A stretch of DNA of 64,000 bases, taken from an uncultured Blautia sp. (GTDB taxonomy: Bacteria > Bacillota > Clostridia > Lachnospirales > Lachnospiraceae). Shown here piece after piece: positions 15,631 through 25,628 of the stretch. The notes beneath the pieces were generated by a model. It saw nothing but the letters and a program-made list of their open reading frames with translations, made no database searches and was not told the origin of the DNA. How positions within the stretch are numbered: the stretch's first letter is position 1; every line of letters begins with the position of its first letter. The translations under genes and the position numbers were made by a program. Location of the stretch: the NCBI GenBank assembly GCA_934426285.1, contig CAKRYE010000004.1:1-64000 (forward strand), read 5' to 3'.

Positions 15631-16851
15631 ATGAGTAATGCTGAAAAACAGGAGTTTTTGGGAAAGAATATTCTGCAGAACTGCAGAAATGAACTGTATC
15701 TGGATTTTCCTTATCTGGACGGGGCGTTTGCAGGTCTGGAATACAAGGCGGACAGTAATATTTCCACTATTGGGACTGATGGAGAGAAAATCTATTTTAA
15801 TCCCAAATTTCTCATGGAAAAATATGTGGAGGATCCTGTTGCTTTAAGGAGAGGATATCTGCATATTCTGTTACATTGTCTGTATCTGCATGTTTTTCTG
15901 ACACCGCAGGGTTCGGAGGCATTAGCAGATGCTGTGAAAAGAAATGAATGGGACAGGGAATGTGATCGTTTTGTTGAAGATTTGATTGAAAAAGCAGTCA
16001 GGGAGAAAAAGATACAAAGTCTGGACAGGTGTGTCTCTGATTCTTCTGAAAAAGACGATCATTTTGACGATCATTCTATCTGGAGGATACATCAGGGATC
16101 TTCATCCGACGGCAAAAGGAACAAGGAGAAGTGGGAACATATTTTAGCATATACTTCTCAGAATAAGACCGGAAGTCAGGGAAAGGCCGGGAGCAGGACT
16201 GATAACCGGCAGGAAGAGCTGGATGAGATTTATCGAAGCAGGTACGATTACCGAAAATTTCTGAAACAGTTTTCCAGGCCACGGGAAGAAGTGGAACTGG
16301 ACACAGAGAGCTTTGATTATATATTTTATCATTATGGGATGGAGCATTATAAAAATCTTCCATTGATAGAACCATTAGAATACAAAGAAGTAAATCGTCT
16401 GGAGGAGCTGGTGATCGCAATCGATACTTCCGCTTCCTGCTCCAGAGAAACAGTGCAGTATTTCCTAGGAGAAACTTATGCCATTCTCAGTGAAAAGGAG
16501 AATTTTTTTCATAAAATGAAGGTGTATATTCTTCAATGCGACTGTTTTTTACAAAAGGTGGATGTAATCCATTCTGAGGAAGAATGGAAGGAATACGCTG
16601 ATCATGTGGTGATCCAGGGCAGAGGAGGCACGGATTTTCGCCCGGTATTTCAGTTTGTCAGGGAGAAACAGAGGAAAAAGGAATTGGAGAATCTCCGGGC
16701 ACTGATTTATTTTACAGATGGTGATGGTATTTATCCCAGGCAGAAACCAGATTATGAAACTGCTTTTGTATTTCTGGAACGTTCAGAGAAAATGAAACTG
16801 GTTCCGGACTGGGCACTTTGTCTGATTACAGGGCAGAAGGAGAAAAAATGA
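15631..16851 (+). CDS. VWA-like / DUF2201-type protein (MoxR partner)
   Basis: 406 residues. The N-terminal half holds a histidine cluster, LHILLHCLYLH (His78, His82, His87), like the putative metallopeptidase region of DUF2201 proteins but without a Glu after the first His, so protease activity is doubtful. A charged, probably disordered stretch (about 130-200) follows. The C-terminal half is a VWA-like domain with the metal-site motifs DTSAS (265-269) and GGTDF (332-336), then YFTDGDG. Its stop overlaps the start of the AAA+ gene (ATGA), the usual coupling for MoxR-VWA pairs. Confidence 0.85.
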   Translation: MSNAEKQEFLGKNILQNCRNELYLDFPYLDGAFAGLEYKADSNISTIGTDGEKIYFNPKFLMEKYVEDPVALRRGYLHILLHCLYLHVFLTPQGSEALADAVKRNEWDRECDRFVEDLIEKAVREKKIQSLDRCVSDSSEKDDHFDDHSIWRIHQGSSSDGKRNKEKWEHILAYTSQNKTGSQGKAGSRTDNRQEELDEIYRSRYDYRKFLKQFSRPREEVELDTESFDYIFYHYGMEHYKNLPLIEPLEYKEVNRLEELVIAIDTSASCSRETVQYFLGETYAILSEKENFFHKMKVYILQCDCFLQKVDVIHSEEEWKEYADHVVIQGRGGTDFRPVFQFVREKQRKKELENLRALIYFTDGDGIYPRQKPDYETAFVFLERSEKMKLVPDWALCLITGQKEKK

Positions 16852-18374
16852 ACATACAGGAAGCAAAAAAAGAAATCTGTCATACTTTAAAAGCATATCT
16901 GATGAAGGATGAACATGGGACATATAGTTATCCTGTTTTGCGGCAGAGACCGATTCTTCTTATGGGACCGCCCGGTATTGGGAAAACTGCTGTTGTAGAA
17001 CAGGCAGCCAGGGAATGTGGGCTGGGCTGCATATCTTATACAATTACCCATCATACCAGGCAGAGTGCTATTGGACTTCCGGAAATCAGTCACAGGGTTT
17101 ATAATGACAGAAAAGTGACAGTGACGGATTATACTATGAGTGAGATTGTGGCATCGGTATATGATTACATGGAAGAAACCGGGAAGAAAGAGGGAATTCT
17201 TTTTATTGATGAGATTAACTGTGTGTCGGAAACATTGGCACCGGCTATGCTGGCACTATTGCAGAATAAGACCTTTGGTAGTCATAAGATTCCGGAAGGG
17301 TGGATTCTTGTTGCAGCCGGAAATCCTCCACAATATAATAAATCTGTCAGGGAATTTGATATCGTAACCCTGGACAGGGTGCGAAAAATTGAGATTGAAC
17401 CGGATTGCGGAGCATGGCTTTCCTATGCCAGGGCAAACCAGGTGCATCGGGCAGTGACCTCTTATCTGGAAATGAAAAAGCAGAATTTTTATTTGGTGGA
17501 AAATTCAGCAGACGGAAAATTTTTTGTTACAGCCAGGGGCTGGGAGGATTTGTCCAGACTGCTGGACAGCTATGAAAAACTAGGGTTTGAAATCGGAAAT
17601 GAAATCATCGGGGAATTTTTGCAGAAAGAGGAAATCGCGAGAGATTTTACCGCATATTATGGGCTGTACAGAAAATATGGACAGGATTATGATTTTTCGG
17701 GTATTTTGAATGGGACATGTACAGAAGAGGACCAGAGGAAAAAGGAGATAGCTGTTTCCCAGGGGAGCTTTGAAGAGAAATTTGCAGTGGTAAATCTTTT
17801 AAACGGGGCCCTGGACAGTGCAGCAGCGGAATATGAGAAACTGGAACAGTTTACTGAGGCATTGTATTCCCGGCTGCTTTATCTGAGATCATATCTTAAA
17901 AAGGAAAGTGGACAGGACTTCAGAAACAGACTGGATGATTTTATTCAGAAGCAGCGCCAGAGTCTGATGGTAAAAGTAGATATGGAGTTGATTTCAGTTG
18001 GGGAATACCAGCTCCAGGAGAAAACGCTGAAAACTCTGGAGACATATGTGAACCGTGTAAAAGGGGAACATATCCGGGAATCTCAAGATGGTTTTGATAA
18101 AATCAGGAAGTATTTCAGGGAAGAGGTGGAAATCCGAAATAAAGAGACAACAGAAATGGAAACGAAACTTCAGCGGGCCTTTGCGTTTATAAAAAATAGT
18201 TTTGGCGATGGCCAGGAGATGCTTTTATTTATTACAGAGATAACCGGAAATCCTGTACTTGTAGATTTTATTGCACAAAATGGCTGTCCGGCTTATTTTA
18301 AATACAGCAGGACATTGTTGGGGAAAAACAGAGAAAGAGAATTACAGAAGATGTGTCGGGAAGTATTACAATAA
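16848..18374 (+). CDS. MoxR-family AAA+ ATPase
   Basis: 508 residues from the ATG at 16848 (AGAAGGAG site). Walker A GPPGIGKT at 40-47, Walker B ILFIDE at 117-122, a sensor-1-like block VAAGNPPQYN near 155-165, then a long helical C-terminal region (from about 290) with heptad-like charge patterns not found in the shortest MoxR proteins. MoxR ATPases with VWA partners act as chaperones that insert metals or assemble complexes. The client here is unknown. Confidence 0.88.
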   Translation: MNIQEAKKEICHTLKAYLMKDEHGTYSYPVLRQRPILLMGPPGIGKTAVVEQAARECGLGCISYTITHHTRQSAIGLPEISHRVYNDRKVTVTDYTMSEIVASVYDYMEETGKKEGILFIDEINCVSETLAPAMLALLQNKTFGSHKIPEGWILVAAGNPPQYNKSVREFDIVTLDRVRKIEIEPDCGAWLSYARANQVHRAVTSYLEMKKQNFYLVENSADGKFFVTARGWEDLSRLLDSYEKLGFEIGNEIIGEFLQKEEIARDFTAYYGLYRKYGQDYDFSGILNGTCTEEDQRKKEIAVSQGSFEEKFAVVNLLNGALDSAAAEYEKLEQFTEALYSRLLYLRSYLKKESGQDFRNRLDDFIQKQRQSLMVKVDMELISVGEYQLQEKTLKTLETYVNRVKGEHIRESQDGFDKIRKYFREEVEIRNKETTEMETKLQRAFAFIKNSFGDGQEMLLFITEITGNPVLVDFIAQNGCPAYFKYSRTLLGKNRERELQKMCREVLQ

Positions 18375-18408
18375 ATGAAATATATTAAGTAATTTTGGAG
18401 GTGACTGC

Positions 18409-19218
18409 ATGTCAGAGAAGAAACCGAAAAAAAAGAAAACAGCAGGAGATGTGATTCTCACCGTGATTCTGATCGCGGCAATTTGTGTTTTTTGCTATGC
18501 TGGCTATAATTTGTTTCATATTTATACAGAGTACAAGAAGGGAACAGATGAGTACAATCATATAGCACAGATGGCGGTGACGGAGCGTGACCCGGAGGAA
18601 ACGGCGGAACCCACTGCAGAAGGGGGACTGGAGGCTCCTATGAACATTGACTTTAAATCCCTGAAAAGTGTTAATGATGATGTAGTGGGATGGATTTATG
18701 TGGAAGCTGTGCCGGATATTAATTATCCGGTTGTCCATGGCGAGGATAATGAGACTTACCTGCATCATACTTATGAAAAAAACTATAATTTTGCAGGTAC
18801 CATATTCGTGGATTATGAGAATAAAGGGGATTTTAATGACTGTAATACCATTGTCTATGGACATAATATGAAAAACGGGTCCATGTTTGCTCAGCTGAAG
18901 AAATTTTCAAGTAACAGTGATACATATGAGAAGAGTAAATATTTCTGGATTTTTACACCGGAGAAAAATTACAGATATGAAATTATTTCTGCTTATACGA
19001 CAGGTGCAAAAAGTGACACCTATACCTTGTTCAAAGGACCAGGAGAGGAATTTCAGGAATATCTGAAAAAGATCCGCGGTTATTCGGAAATACAGACAGA
19101 TGCCGGTGATCTTACAGTAAAAGACAAGATTGTCACATTATCTACCTGTACTGGAAATCAGGCTACAAGATATGTTGTACAGGGCAAACGTGTGGATGCA
19201 TTAGATGTAACACAGTAA
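18409..19218 (+). CDS. Class B sortase
   Basis: 269 residues. Lysine-rich N-terminus and one membrane segment (about 15-37), then an extracellular sortase domain. Catalytic set: His152 in YGHNMKNGSMF, Cys247 in TLSTCTGN and Arg254 in TRYVV. The class B assignment follows from TLSTC and from the NYPVVHGEDNETYLHH block. Sortases join surface proteins to the wall; no substrate with a sorting signal is encoded beside it. Confidence 0.9.
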   Translation: MSEKKPKKKKTAGDVILTVILIAAICVFCYAGYNLFHIYTEYKKGTDEYNHIAQMAVTERDPEETAEPTAEGGLEAPMNIDFKSLKSVNDDVVGWIYVEAVPDINYPVVHGEDNETYLHHTYEKNYNFAGTIFVDYENKGDFNDCNTIVYGHNMKNGSMFAQLKKFSSNSDTYEKSKYFWIFTPEKNYRYEIISAYTTGAKSDTYTLFKGPGEEFQEYLKKIRGYSEIQTDAGDLTVKDKIVTLSTCTGNQATRYVVQGKRVDALDVTQ

Positions 19219-19244
19219 AAAAGAAATACAGGAGGAACTGGAAT

Positions 19245-19967
19245 ATGTCAGGTGAGATTGAAAAATTGCAGGAGCTTGTTGATCAGTATGATAACATTGT
19301 ATTTTTTGGAGGAGCAGGAGTTTCCACTGAGAGCGGAATTCCGGATTTCAGAAGTCAGGACGGACTGTATCACCAGAAGTATGACTATCCTCCGGAAACC
19401 ATCTTAAGCCATACTTTTTTTATGAAGCGTCCGGAGGAGTTTTATAAATTTTACAGGGATAAGATGCTCTGCGATACAGCAAAACCAAATGCTGCCCATC
19501 AGAAGCTTGCAGAGCTGGAACAGGCAGGAAAGCTGAAGGCTGTGATCACACAGAATATTGACAATCTCCATCAGATGGCAGGCAGTAAGAAGGTCCTGGA
19601 GCTTCATGGAAGTGTGTATCGCAATTATTGTATGAAATGTGGCAGGTTTTATGATTTTGCTCATATGAAAGCTTCCACGGGAGTTCCCAGATGTGAATGT
19701 GGCGGGATCATCAAACCGGATGTAGTTCTCTATGAGGAAGGACTGGATAATCAGACGATCAATGAGGCAGTGAAGGCAATTTCAGAAGCACAGGTACTCA
19801 TCATCGGCGGCACTTCACTGGCTGTTTATCCTGCTGCCGGGTTGATCGACTATTTCAGAGGAGAGCATTTGGTTGTGATCAATAAATCACCCACACCAAG
19901 AGACAGGTATGCGGATCTGTTGATTCAGGAACCCATCGGACAGGTATTTGCACAGATTCGATGCTGA
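19245..19967 (+). CDS. cobB: Sir2-family NAD-dependent protein deacylase
   Basis: 240 residues. GAGVSTESGIPDFRS near the N-terminus binds NAD; QNIDNLHQMAG and LHGS (catalytic His) follow; the zinc site is CMKC...CEC. IKPDVVLYEEGL and IIGGTSLAVYPAAG complete the fold. Removes acetyl or similar groups from lysines. It sits 26 bases after the sortase, probably by read-through and not by shared function. Confidence 0.9.
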   Translation: MSGEIEKLQELVDQYDNIVFFGGAGVSTESGIPDFRSQDGLYHQKYDYPPETILSHTFFMKRPEEFYKFYRDKMLCDTAKPNAAHQKLAELEQAGKLKAVITQNIDNLHQMAGSKKVLELHGSVYRNYCMKCGRFYDFAHMKASTGVPRCECGGIIKPDVVLYEEGLDNQTINEAVKAISEAQVLIIGGTSLAVYPAAGLIDYFRGEHLVVINKSPTPRDRYADLLIQEPIGQVFAQIRC

Positions 19968-20021
19968 TAAGCCAGTGTACTAGAGAGTGTTTGAAAAAAT
20001 AGAAAGCAGAGGAGTAAAAAA

Positions 20022-20213
20022 ATGGGACTTTCTTATGAAGTGGGCGATATCGTTACATTGAAAAAAGTCCATCCCTGTGGAAGCAGGGACTGGGAAATTT
20101 TGCGGGTAGGTGCGGATTTTCGCCTGAAATGTACAGGTTGTGGGCACCAGATTATGGTTCCGCGCAAAATGGTGGAAAAAAACACGAAAAATCTTATGAA
20201 AAAAGAAAAATAA
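20022..20213 (+). CDS. DUF951 family protein
   Basis: 63 residues, complete for this family: EVGDIVTLKKVHPCGSRDWEILRVGADFRLKC followed by TGCGHQIMVPR. Two-Cys arrangement (CTGC) with His suggests metal binding. DUF951 genes usually stand beside rpsF or ychF in Clostridia, as here. Function unknown, nucleic-acid binding plausible. Confidence 0.88.
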   Translation: MGLSYEVGDIVTLKKVHPCGSRDWEILRVGADFRLKCTGCGHQIMVPRKMVEKNTKNLMKKEK

Positions 20214-20216
20214 GAC

Positions 20217-20245
20217 TTTACAGGCCGGGAAAATTATGTTAGAAT
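20217..20245 (+). promoter_or_regulatory. Promoter of rpsF-ssb-rpsR
   Basis: TTTACA (20217-20222), 17-base spacer, TAGAAT (20240-20245). About 70 bases of leader follow before rpsF and include a small stem CCTTGC/GCAAAGG; an S6:S18-binding leader, as in other Firmicutes, would be expected here but I cannot confirm its fold. Confidence 0.55.
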
Positions 20246-20323
20246 CAACACTCGTGATATATTTTATATCCTTGCTCTTTGACAGGCAAAGGGCCAACAG
20301 ACCATAAGGAGGTAAAGCAAGAC

Positions 20324-20611
20324 ATGAACAAGTACGAGTTAGCATTAGTTGTTAGTGCAAAAGTTGAAGACGAAGTACGTGATGCAGTTGTTGAGAAAGC
20401 AAAAGGATACATCACACGTTACAACGGCACTATCACAGAAGTAGAAGAATGGGGTAAGAAGAAATTAGCTTACGAAATTCAGAAAATGCATGAAGGCTTC
20501 TACTATTTCATTCAGTTTGAAGCAGACGCACAGTGTCCGGCAGAGATCGAGAGACACGTTCGTATCATGGACAATGTATTAAGATACTTAGTCGTAAGAA
20601 AAGACGCATAA
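20324..20611 (+). CDS. rpsF: 30S ribosomal protein S6
   Basis: 95 residues from the ATG at 20324, fixed by AAGGAGG 12 bases before; the frame is open further upstream but without a better site. MNKYELALVVSAKVEDE and EEWGKKKLAYEIQKMHEGFYYF are typical S6. Forms the S6-S18 pair on 16S rRNA; S18 is encoded two genes on. Confidence 0.97.
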   Translation: MNKYELALVVSAKVEDEVRDAVVEKAKGYITRYNGTITEVEEWGKKKLAYEIQKMHEGFYYFIQFEADAQCPAEIERHVRIMDNVLRYLVVRKDA

Positions 20612-20683
20612 TCTTATACAGAAATGATTTTAGAAGGCACCATTAAGAAACCCGTTCAGGAACAGAAATGATGAGGTAATGAT

Positions 20684-21139
20684 ATGAACAAAGTAGTTTT
20701 AATGGGACGCTTGACCAGAGATCCTGAGGTGAGATATTCCGCAGGTGAGAATGCATTGGCAATTGCCAGATATACATTGGCTGTAGATCGCAGATTCCGC
20801 CGTGATGGTGAGGCTACTGCAGATTTTATCAACTGTGTTTCCTTTGGACGCACCGCTGAATTTGCAGAGAAGTATTTCCGTCAGGGATTGAGAATTGTGG
20901 TTTCCGGACGTATTCAGACCGGAAGCTACACCAACCGTGAAGGACAGAAGGTTTACACTACAGAAGTAGTTGTAGAGGAGCAGGAGTTTGCGGAGAGTAA
21001 GTCTGCAAGTGATAACTATGCAGCTTCCCATCCGAGAACAGAAGCACCGGCACCATCTATGCCGAACCCTGGCGCAGCAAGTACAGACGGATTTATGAAT
21101 ATTCCGGATGGAATTGATGTGGAATTGCCATTTAACTAA
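20684..21139 (+). CDS. ssb: Single-stranded DNA-binding protein
   Basis: 151 residues. OB-fold at 1-105 (MNKVVLMGRLTRDPEVRY, FINCVSFGRTAEFAEKYF), a Pro/Ala-rich linker and the tip ...VELPFN. The tip lacks the fully acidic DDDLPF form and ends with an extra Asn. Sits between rpsF and rpsR as in most Firmicutes. Confidence 0.97.
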   Translation: MNKVVLMGRLTRDPEVRYSAGENALAIARYTLAVDRRFRRDGEATADFINCVSFGRTAEFAEKYFRQGLRIVVSGRIQTGSYTNREGQKVYTTEVVVEEQEFAESKSASDNYAASHPRTEAPAPSMPNPGAASTDGFMNIPDGIDVELPFN

Positions 21140-21174
21140 AGCAAACTGATAGAATAAGATAGGAGGAAGCAACC

Positions 21175-21438
21175 ATGGCTTTTAATAGAGGCGAAAGACC
21201 AGACTCTCCAATGAAGAGAAGAGGCGGCCGCAGAAGAAAAAAAGTTTGTGTATTCTGTGGTAAAGAAAATAACGAAATCGACTACAAGGATGTAGCAAAA
21301 TTAAGAAAATATGTTTCTGAAAGAGGAAAAATCCTCCCAAGAAGAATCACAGGAAACTGTGCAAAACATCAGAGAGCACTGACAGTTGCTATTAAGAGAG
21401 CACGTCATATGTCTATGATGCCATACATTCAGGACTAA
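21175..21438 (+). CDS. rpsR: 30S ribosomal protein S18
   Basis: 87 residues. [35 protein letters not shown] and [11 protein letters not shown] define S18. The Cys pair and later Cys/His resemble the zinc-binding form. AGGAGG lies 8 bases before the ATG. Ends the ribosomal operon before the terminator at 21457. Confidence 0.97.
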   Translation: MAFNRGERPDSPMKRRGGRRRKKVCVFCGKENNEIDYKDVAKLRKYVSERGKILPRRITGNCAKHQRALTVAIKRARHMSMMPYIQD

Positions 21439-21456
21439 TCCAATGATGAATATTGA

Positions 21457-21516
21457 GGCTGCTTGCAAAAGCGTTTCCTGCGGGAAGACTTTTGCGGCAG
21501 TCTCATTCTTTTTTTA
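21457..21516 (+). terminator. Terminator after rpsR
   Basis: CTGC...GCAAAAG (21459-21471) pairs with CTTTTGC..GCAG (21489-21500), followed by T-rich sequence including TTCTTTTTTT. Confidence 0.75.
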
Positions 21517-21675
21517 CTCTGCTATGGTAAATTATGCGGAACTCTGTTATAATATCTGTTGTACTGGCAGGAAAAAAGATGTTTTGTCCGCTGCCGGAAC
21601 GATAAGTAAAGCAGGAGCACAAAAACAAGACAGATTTACTGCAGAGAGAACCGCAGTGATCAGAAAGAAAAAGAT

Positions 21676-23727
21676 ATGAATAACAAATTAAAACTAAGAG
21701 GGCATATGAAGGCTTTTATGAGCTGGCCGTTGGTTCTTACCGGTCTGCTGGTTGTGACGAATATACTGGTTTATTTTACAAGTATAAAGGCCGGTATTAT
21801 TTTGTCAGTAGCTTTGATTATTTATGTTGGAATGGCTTTGCTTGTATTGCGGTGCCACAGACCATTTATTATCAATGATCTGATAGCCTTTGCCAACAGG
21901 TACGATGTACTTGAGAAAAGAATTCTTGAGGAACTGGCCTTGCCCTATGCCATTATGGATACCAATGGCAGAATGATCTGGTCCAATAAGGTGTTTTCGG
22001 AGCTGACAGGAAAGGATCAGTTTTATAAAAAGAATATCAGTTCCATATTTCCGGATATTACGGCAGATAAGCTTCCGGTCCAGGATCAGAAGGAACCCAG
22101 TGAAATGAACACACAGGTTGGAGAGCGGATCTACCGCATTTCCATGCAGAGAGTATCGCTGGGAGAGGTGGTTTCTAGCAGTGAGATGTTTGAGACGGTG
22201 ACCAGTGATACAGATCTGATTGCGGTGTATATGTATGATGACACTCAGCTGAAAGAGTACATTCAGAAAAATGAGGATAATAAACTGGTAGTTGCACTGG
22301 CATATCTGGACAATTATGAGGAAGCACTGGAGAGTGTGGAGGATGTACGCCGATCTCTGCTGATTGCGCTGATTGACCGAAAGATTACAAAATATTTTTC
22401 TAATTTTGATGGTCTGGTGAAAAAACTGGAGAAGGATAAATATTTTCTGATCATGCGCCAGAGTTCTCTGGAAGCATTAAAAGAACAGAGATTCCATATT
22501 CTGGATGAGGTTAAGACTGTTAATATTGGAAATGAAATGGCGATTACCCTCAGTATTGGTATCGGATTGAATGCAGCTAATTATATTCAGAATTATGAGT
22601 ATTCCAGAATTGCCATTGAGATGGCTTTGGGACGTGGCGGAGATCAGGTAGTGATCAAAAATGGAAACAATATTACTTATTATGGCGGTAAGACCCAGCA
22701 GATGGAGAAAACCACCAGGGTAAAAGCACGGGTAAAAGCACAGGCACTGAAGGAATTTATGAGTACTAAGGATCGTGTGGTTGTTATGGGACATAAGATC
22801 ACAGATGTGGATGCTCTGGGTGCAGCTATTGGTATTTATCGTGCAGGTAAGACTCTTGGAAAGACTGTAAATATTGTTGTAAATGATCCGACCACATCCA
22901 TAAGGCCGCTTATGATGGGATATATGAATAATTCAGAATATGAGCCATCTATGTTTATAACCAGTGATCAGGCCAGGGATTTGGTAGATAATAATACAGT
23001 TGTAGTAGTGGTGGATACCAATAAACCAAGCTATACAGAATGTCAGGATCTGCTGTATATGACAAAAACAGTAGTTGTGCTGGATCATCACAGACGGGGC
23101 AGCGAGGTGATTGAAAATGCTGTGCTTTCTTATGTAGAGCCTTATGCATCCTCTGCCTGTGAGATGGTGGCTGAGATTCTGCAGTATTTTTCAGATGATC
23201 TTCGTATCCGCAGTATGGAGGCAGACTGTCTGTACGCGGGTATTATGATCGATACCAATAATTTTACCACTCGTGCAGGAGTCCGAACCTTTGAGGCTGC
23301 AGCCTTTTTGCGCAGAAGCGGTGCTGATGTAACCAGAGTGCGTAAAATGCTGAGAGATAATCTGGAATCCTATAAGGCCCGTGCAGAGGCGGTGCGTACA
23401 GCGCATATATACAGAAATTGTTTTGCGATTGCCAGATGCCCAAGTGAAGGTGTGGACAGCCCCACGGTTGTGGGGGCTCAGGCAGCCAATGAACTTCTGA
23501 ATATTGCAGGGGTGAAGGCTTCTTTCGTGCTGACACAGTATAATAATGAAGTGTATATCAGCGCCCGTGCCATTGATGAAGTGAATGTACAGGTGATGAT
23601 GGAGAAGATGGGCGGCGGCGGTCACATGAACATTGCCGGGGCTCAGGTAAAAGCATCTCCGGATGAAGTGGAGAAAATGCTCAAAGACATTATAGATAAG
23701 GAATATCAGGAGGAGAGCGTAAAATGA
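21676..23727 (+). CDS. gdpP: Cyclic-di-AMP phosphodiesterase GdpP
   Basis: 683 residues. Two membrane segments (about 10-55), a PAS-like region, a degenerate GGDEF domain (about 185-325) and a DHH-DHHA1 phosphodiesterase (340-683): [38 protein letters not shown] and the C-terminal [12 protein letters not shown]. Hydrolyses c-di-AMP to pApA and so adjusts turgor and wall stress. Its stop overlaps rplI by four bases. The long leader from 21520 holds an apparent TATAAT at 21548 without a clear -35. Confidence 0.95.
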   Translation: MNNKLKLRGHMKAFMSWPLVLTGLLVVTNILVYFTSIKAGIILSVALIIYVGMALLVLRCHRPFIINDLIAFANRYDVLEKRILEELALPYAIMDTNGRMIWSNKVFSELTGKDQFYKKNISSIFPDITADKLPVQDQKEPSEMNTQVGERIYRISMQRVSLGEVVSSSEMFETVTSDTDLIAVYMYDDTQLKEYIQKNEDNKLVVALAYLDNYEEALESVEDVRRSLLIALIDRKITKYFSNFDGLVKKLEKDKYFLIMRQSSLEALKEQRFHILDEVKTVNIGNEMAITLSIGIGLNAANYIQNYEYSRIAIEMALGRGGDQVVIKNGNNITYYGGKTQQMEKTTRVKARVKAQALKEFMSTKDRVVVMGHKITDVDALGAAIGIYRAGKTLGKTVNIVVNDPTTSIRPLMMGYMNNSEYEPSMFITSDQARDLVDNNTVVVVVDTNKPSYTECQDLLYMTKTVVVLDHHRRGSEVIENAVLSYVEPYASSACEMVAEILQYFSDDLRIRSMEADCLYAGIMIDTNNFTTRAGVRTFEAAAFLRRSGADVTRVRKMLRDNLESYKARAEAVRTAHIYRNCFAIARCPSEGVDSPTVVGAQAANELLNIAGVKASFVLTQYNNEVYISARAIDEVNVQVMMEKMGGGGHMNIAGAQVKASPDEVEKMLKDIIDKEYQEESVK

Positions 23728-24170
23728 AAGTGATTTTACTTGAAGATGTAAAGGCTCTTGGAAAAAAGGGCCAGATTGTAAATGTAAGTGATGGATATGC
23801 CAGAAATATGATCCTTCCCAAAAAACTGGGACTGGAGGCAACTCCGAAGAATTTAAATGATTTAAAGCTTCAGAAAGCAAATGAAGAAAAGGTTGCCAAA
23901 GAGATCTATGAGGCAGCTCAGGCTTTTGCAAAGGATCTGGAGACAAAGGAAGTTATTCTGACACTTAAGACTGGAGAGGGTGGAAGGACCTTTGGTTCTG
24001 TTTCTTCAAAAGAGATTTCAGAAGCTGCAAAAAAACAGCTGAATCTGGATATTGATAAAAAGAAGCTTCAGCTTTCAGAACCGATCCGCTGCCTTGGTGT
24101 AACACAGGTACCGGTTCGTCTTCATCCGAAGGTAACAGGAACCCTTAAAGTCTGGGTAAAAGAAGCTTAA
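23724..24170 (+). CDS. rplI: 50S ribosomal protein L9
   Basis: 148 residues. [33 protein letters not shown] is interrupted here only for length; this N-terminal 23S-binding domain, a connecting helix and the C-terminal domain (FGSVSSKEI...[12 protein letters not shown]) are all present. Overlaps gdpP (ATGA) and is followed by dnaB, the standard Firmicute order. Confidence 0.97.
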   Translation: MKVILLEDVKALGKKGQIVNVSDGYARNMILPKKLGLEATPKNLNDLKLQKANEEKVAKEIYEAAQAFAKDLETKEVILTLKTGEGGRTFGSVSSKEISEAAKKQLNLDIDKKKLQLSEPIRCLGVTQVPVRLHPKVTGTLKVWVKEA

Positions 24171-24191
24171 GCTTTCCGGAGGTAAAGGCGA

Positions 24192-25520
24192 ATGGAAGAA
24201 GCGCTGATTAAGAGAATCCTTCCTCATAGTGTGGAGGCAGAACGTTCGGTGATCGCATCTATGCTTTTGGACAGAGACGCGATCCTGAAGGCCTCCGAGA
24301 TGCTTACCAGCGATGATTTTTATCAGAAGCAGTACGGTATTATTTTTGATGCCATGGTGGAGCTTTGCAATGAGGGGAAAACAGTAGACCCTGTTATTCT
24401 TCAGAATCGTCTGAAAGAAAAAGAACTGCCGCCTGACATTACCAGTATGGAGTATATGAAGGACCTGTTCACCGAAGAGGTAACCTCAGTACTGGTAAAG
24501 GATTATGCAGAGATTGTAAGCCAGAAAGCGGTCCTTCGACGCCTGATCAAAGCGAACGAAGAGATTGCCAATACCTGTTATCTTGAGAAAGAGAGTACAG
24601 AGGTGATCCTGGAAGAGGCGGAAAAGAAACTGTTCCATATTCTGCAGCAGAGAAACAGTGAGGAATATGTGCCGATCCAGCAGGTTGTGCTTAATGCTAT
24701 CAATAACATTGAGAAAGCTTCCAAGCTTAAGGGATCTGTCACCGGAATCCCTACAGGCTTTGTGGATCTGGACTACAAAACATCAGGTATGCATGCTTCG
24801 GATCTGGTACTTATTGCAGCTCGTCCTTCTATGGGAAAGACGGCTTTTGTTCTGAATATTGCTCAGTATATGGCCTTTCGTAAGGATGTGACAGTGGCAA
24901 TCTTCAGTCTGGAAATGTCCAAGGAACAGCTGGTTAACCGACTTCTTGCCATGGAGTCCCATGTGGATTCCCAGAATATGCGTACCGGTAATCTGAAAGA
25001 CGAAGACTGGACAAAGCTGGTGGAAGGTGCAGATATTATAGGAAAATCCAATCTGATCATTGATGATACACCGGGTATTTCCATTGCAGAGATGCGCTCC
25101 AAGTGTCGTAAATATAAGCTGGAACATAATCTGGGAATTATTATGATTGATTACCTTCAGCTGATGAGCGGCAGCGGCAAGAGTGATTCGAGACAGCAGG
25201 AAATTTCAGATATTTCCCGTTCTCTCAAGGCGCTGGCCAGGGAACTGGATGTGCCGGTGATCGCACTGTCTCAGTTAAGCCGTGCAGTGGAACAGCGTCC
25301 GGATCACAGACCAATGCTTTCTGATCTCCGAGAGTCCGGAGCCATTGAACAGGATGCTGATGTGGTAATGTTTATTTACCGAGATGACTATTATCACAAG
25401 GATACAGAAAAGAAGGATATTGCAGAGATTATTATTGCAAAACAGAGAAACGGTCCCATTGGAACTGTGGAGCTGGTATGGCTGCCAAGATATACTCAGT
25501 TTGTAAATATGAAAAAGTAG
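24192..25520 (+). CDS. dnaB: Replicative DNA helicase DnaB
   Basis: 442 residues. N-terminal helical domain (PHSVEAERSVIASMLLD), then a RecA-like ATPase with Walker A ARPSMGKTAF, IFSLEMSKEQL, IIMIDYLQLM (Walker B) and LSQLSRAVEQRPDHRP; it ends with an IIIAKQRNGPIGTV arm. Full length, no intein. Confidence 0.97.
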   Translation: MEEALIKRILPHSVEAERSVIASMLLDRDAILKASEMLTSDDFYQKQYGIIFDAMVELCNEGKTVDPVILQNRLKEKELPPDITSMEYMKDLFTEEVTSVLVKDYAEIVSQKAVLRRLIKANEEIANTCYLEKESTEVILEEAEKKLFHILQQRNSEEYVPIQQVVLNAINNIEKASKLKGSVTGIPTGFVDLDYKTSGMHASDLVLIAARPSMGKTAFVLNIAQYMAFRKDVTVAIFSLEMSKEQLVNRLLAMESHVDSQNMRTGNLKDEDWTKLVEGADIIGKSNLIIDDTPGISIAEMRSKCRKYKLEHNLGIIMIDYLQLMSGSGKSDSRQQEISDISRSLKALARELDVPVIALSQLSRAVEQRPDHRPMLSDLRESGAIEQDADVVMFIYRDDYYHKDTEKKDIAEIIIAKQRNGPIGTVELVWLPRYTQFVNMKK

Positions 25521-25628
25521 AAAGCCAGGTAAACAGTAATATTTTGAAAAATCCTGTCAATGAAATTTCCTTGCAATCTGTCCGGGATATTTTTATAATA
25601 AAATATGCATCGGACAGGAGGGATAGCA

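Noticed and set aside
21443..21679. 78-codon frame between rpsR and gdpP
   Set aside because: It covers the rpsR terminator and the gdpP leader, without a ribosome site.
23191..23946. 251-codon minus-strand frame opposite gdpP/rplI
   Set aside because: Composition rich in His, Leu and Ser as in shadows of real genes; gdpP and rplI on the other strand are certain.
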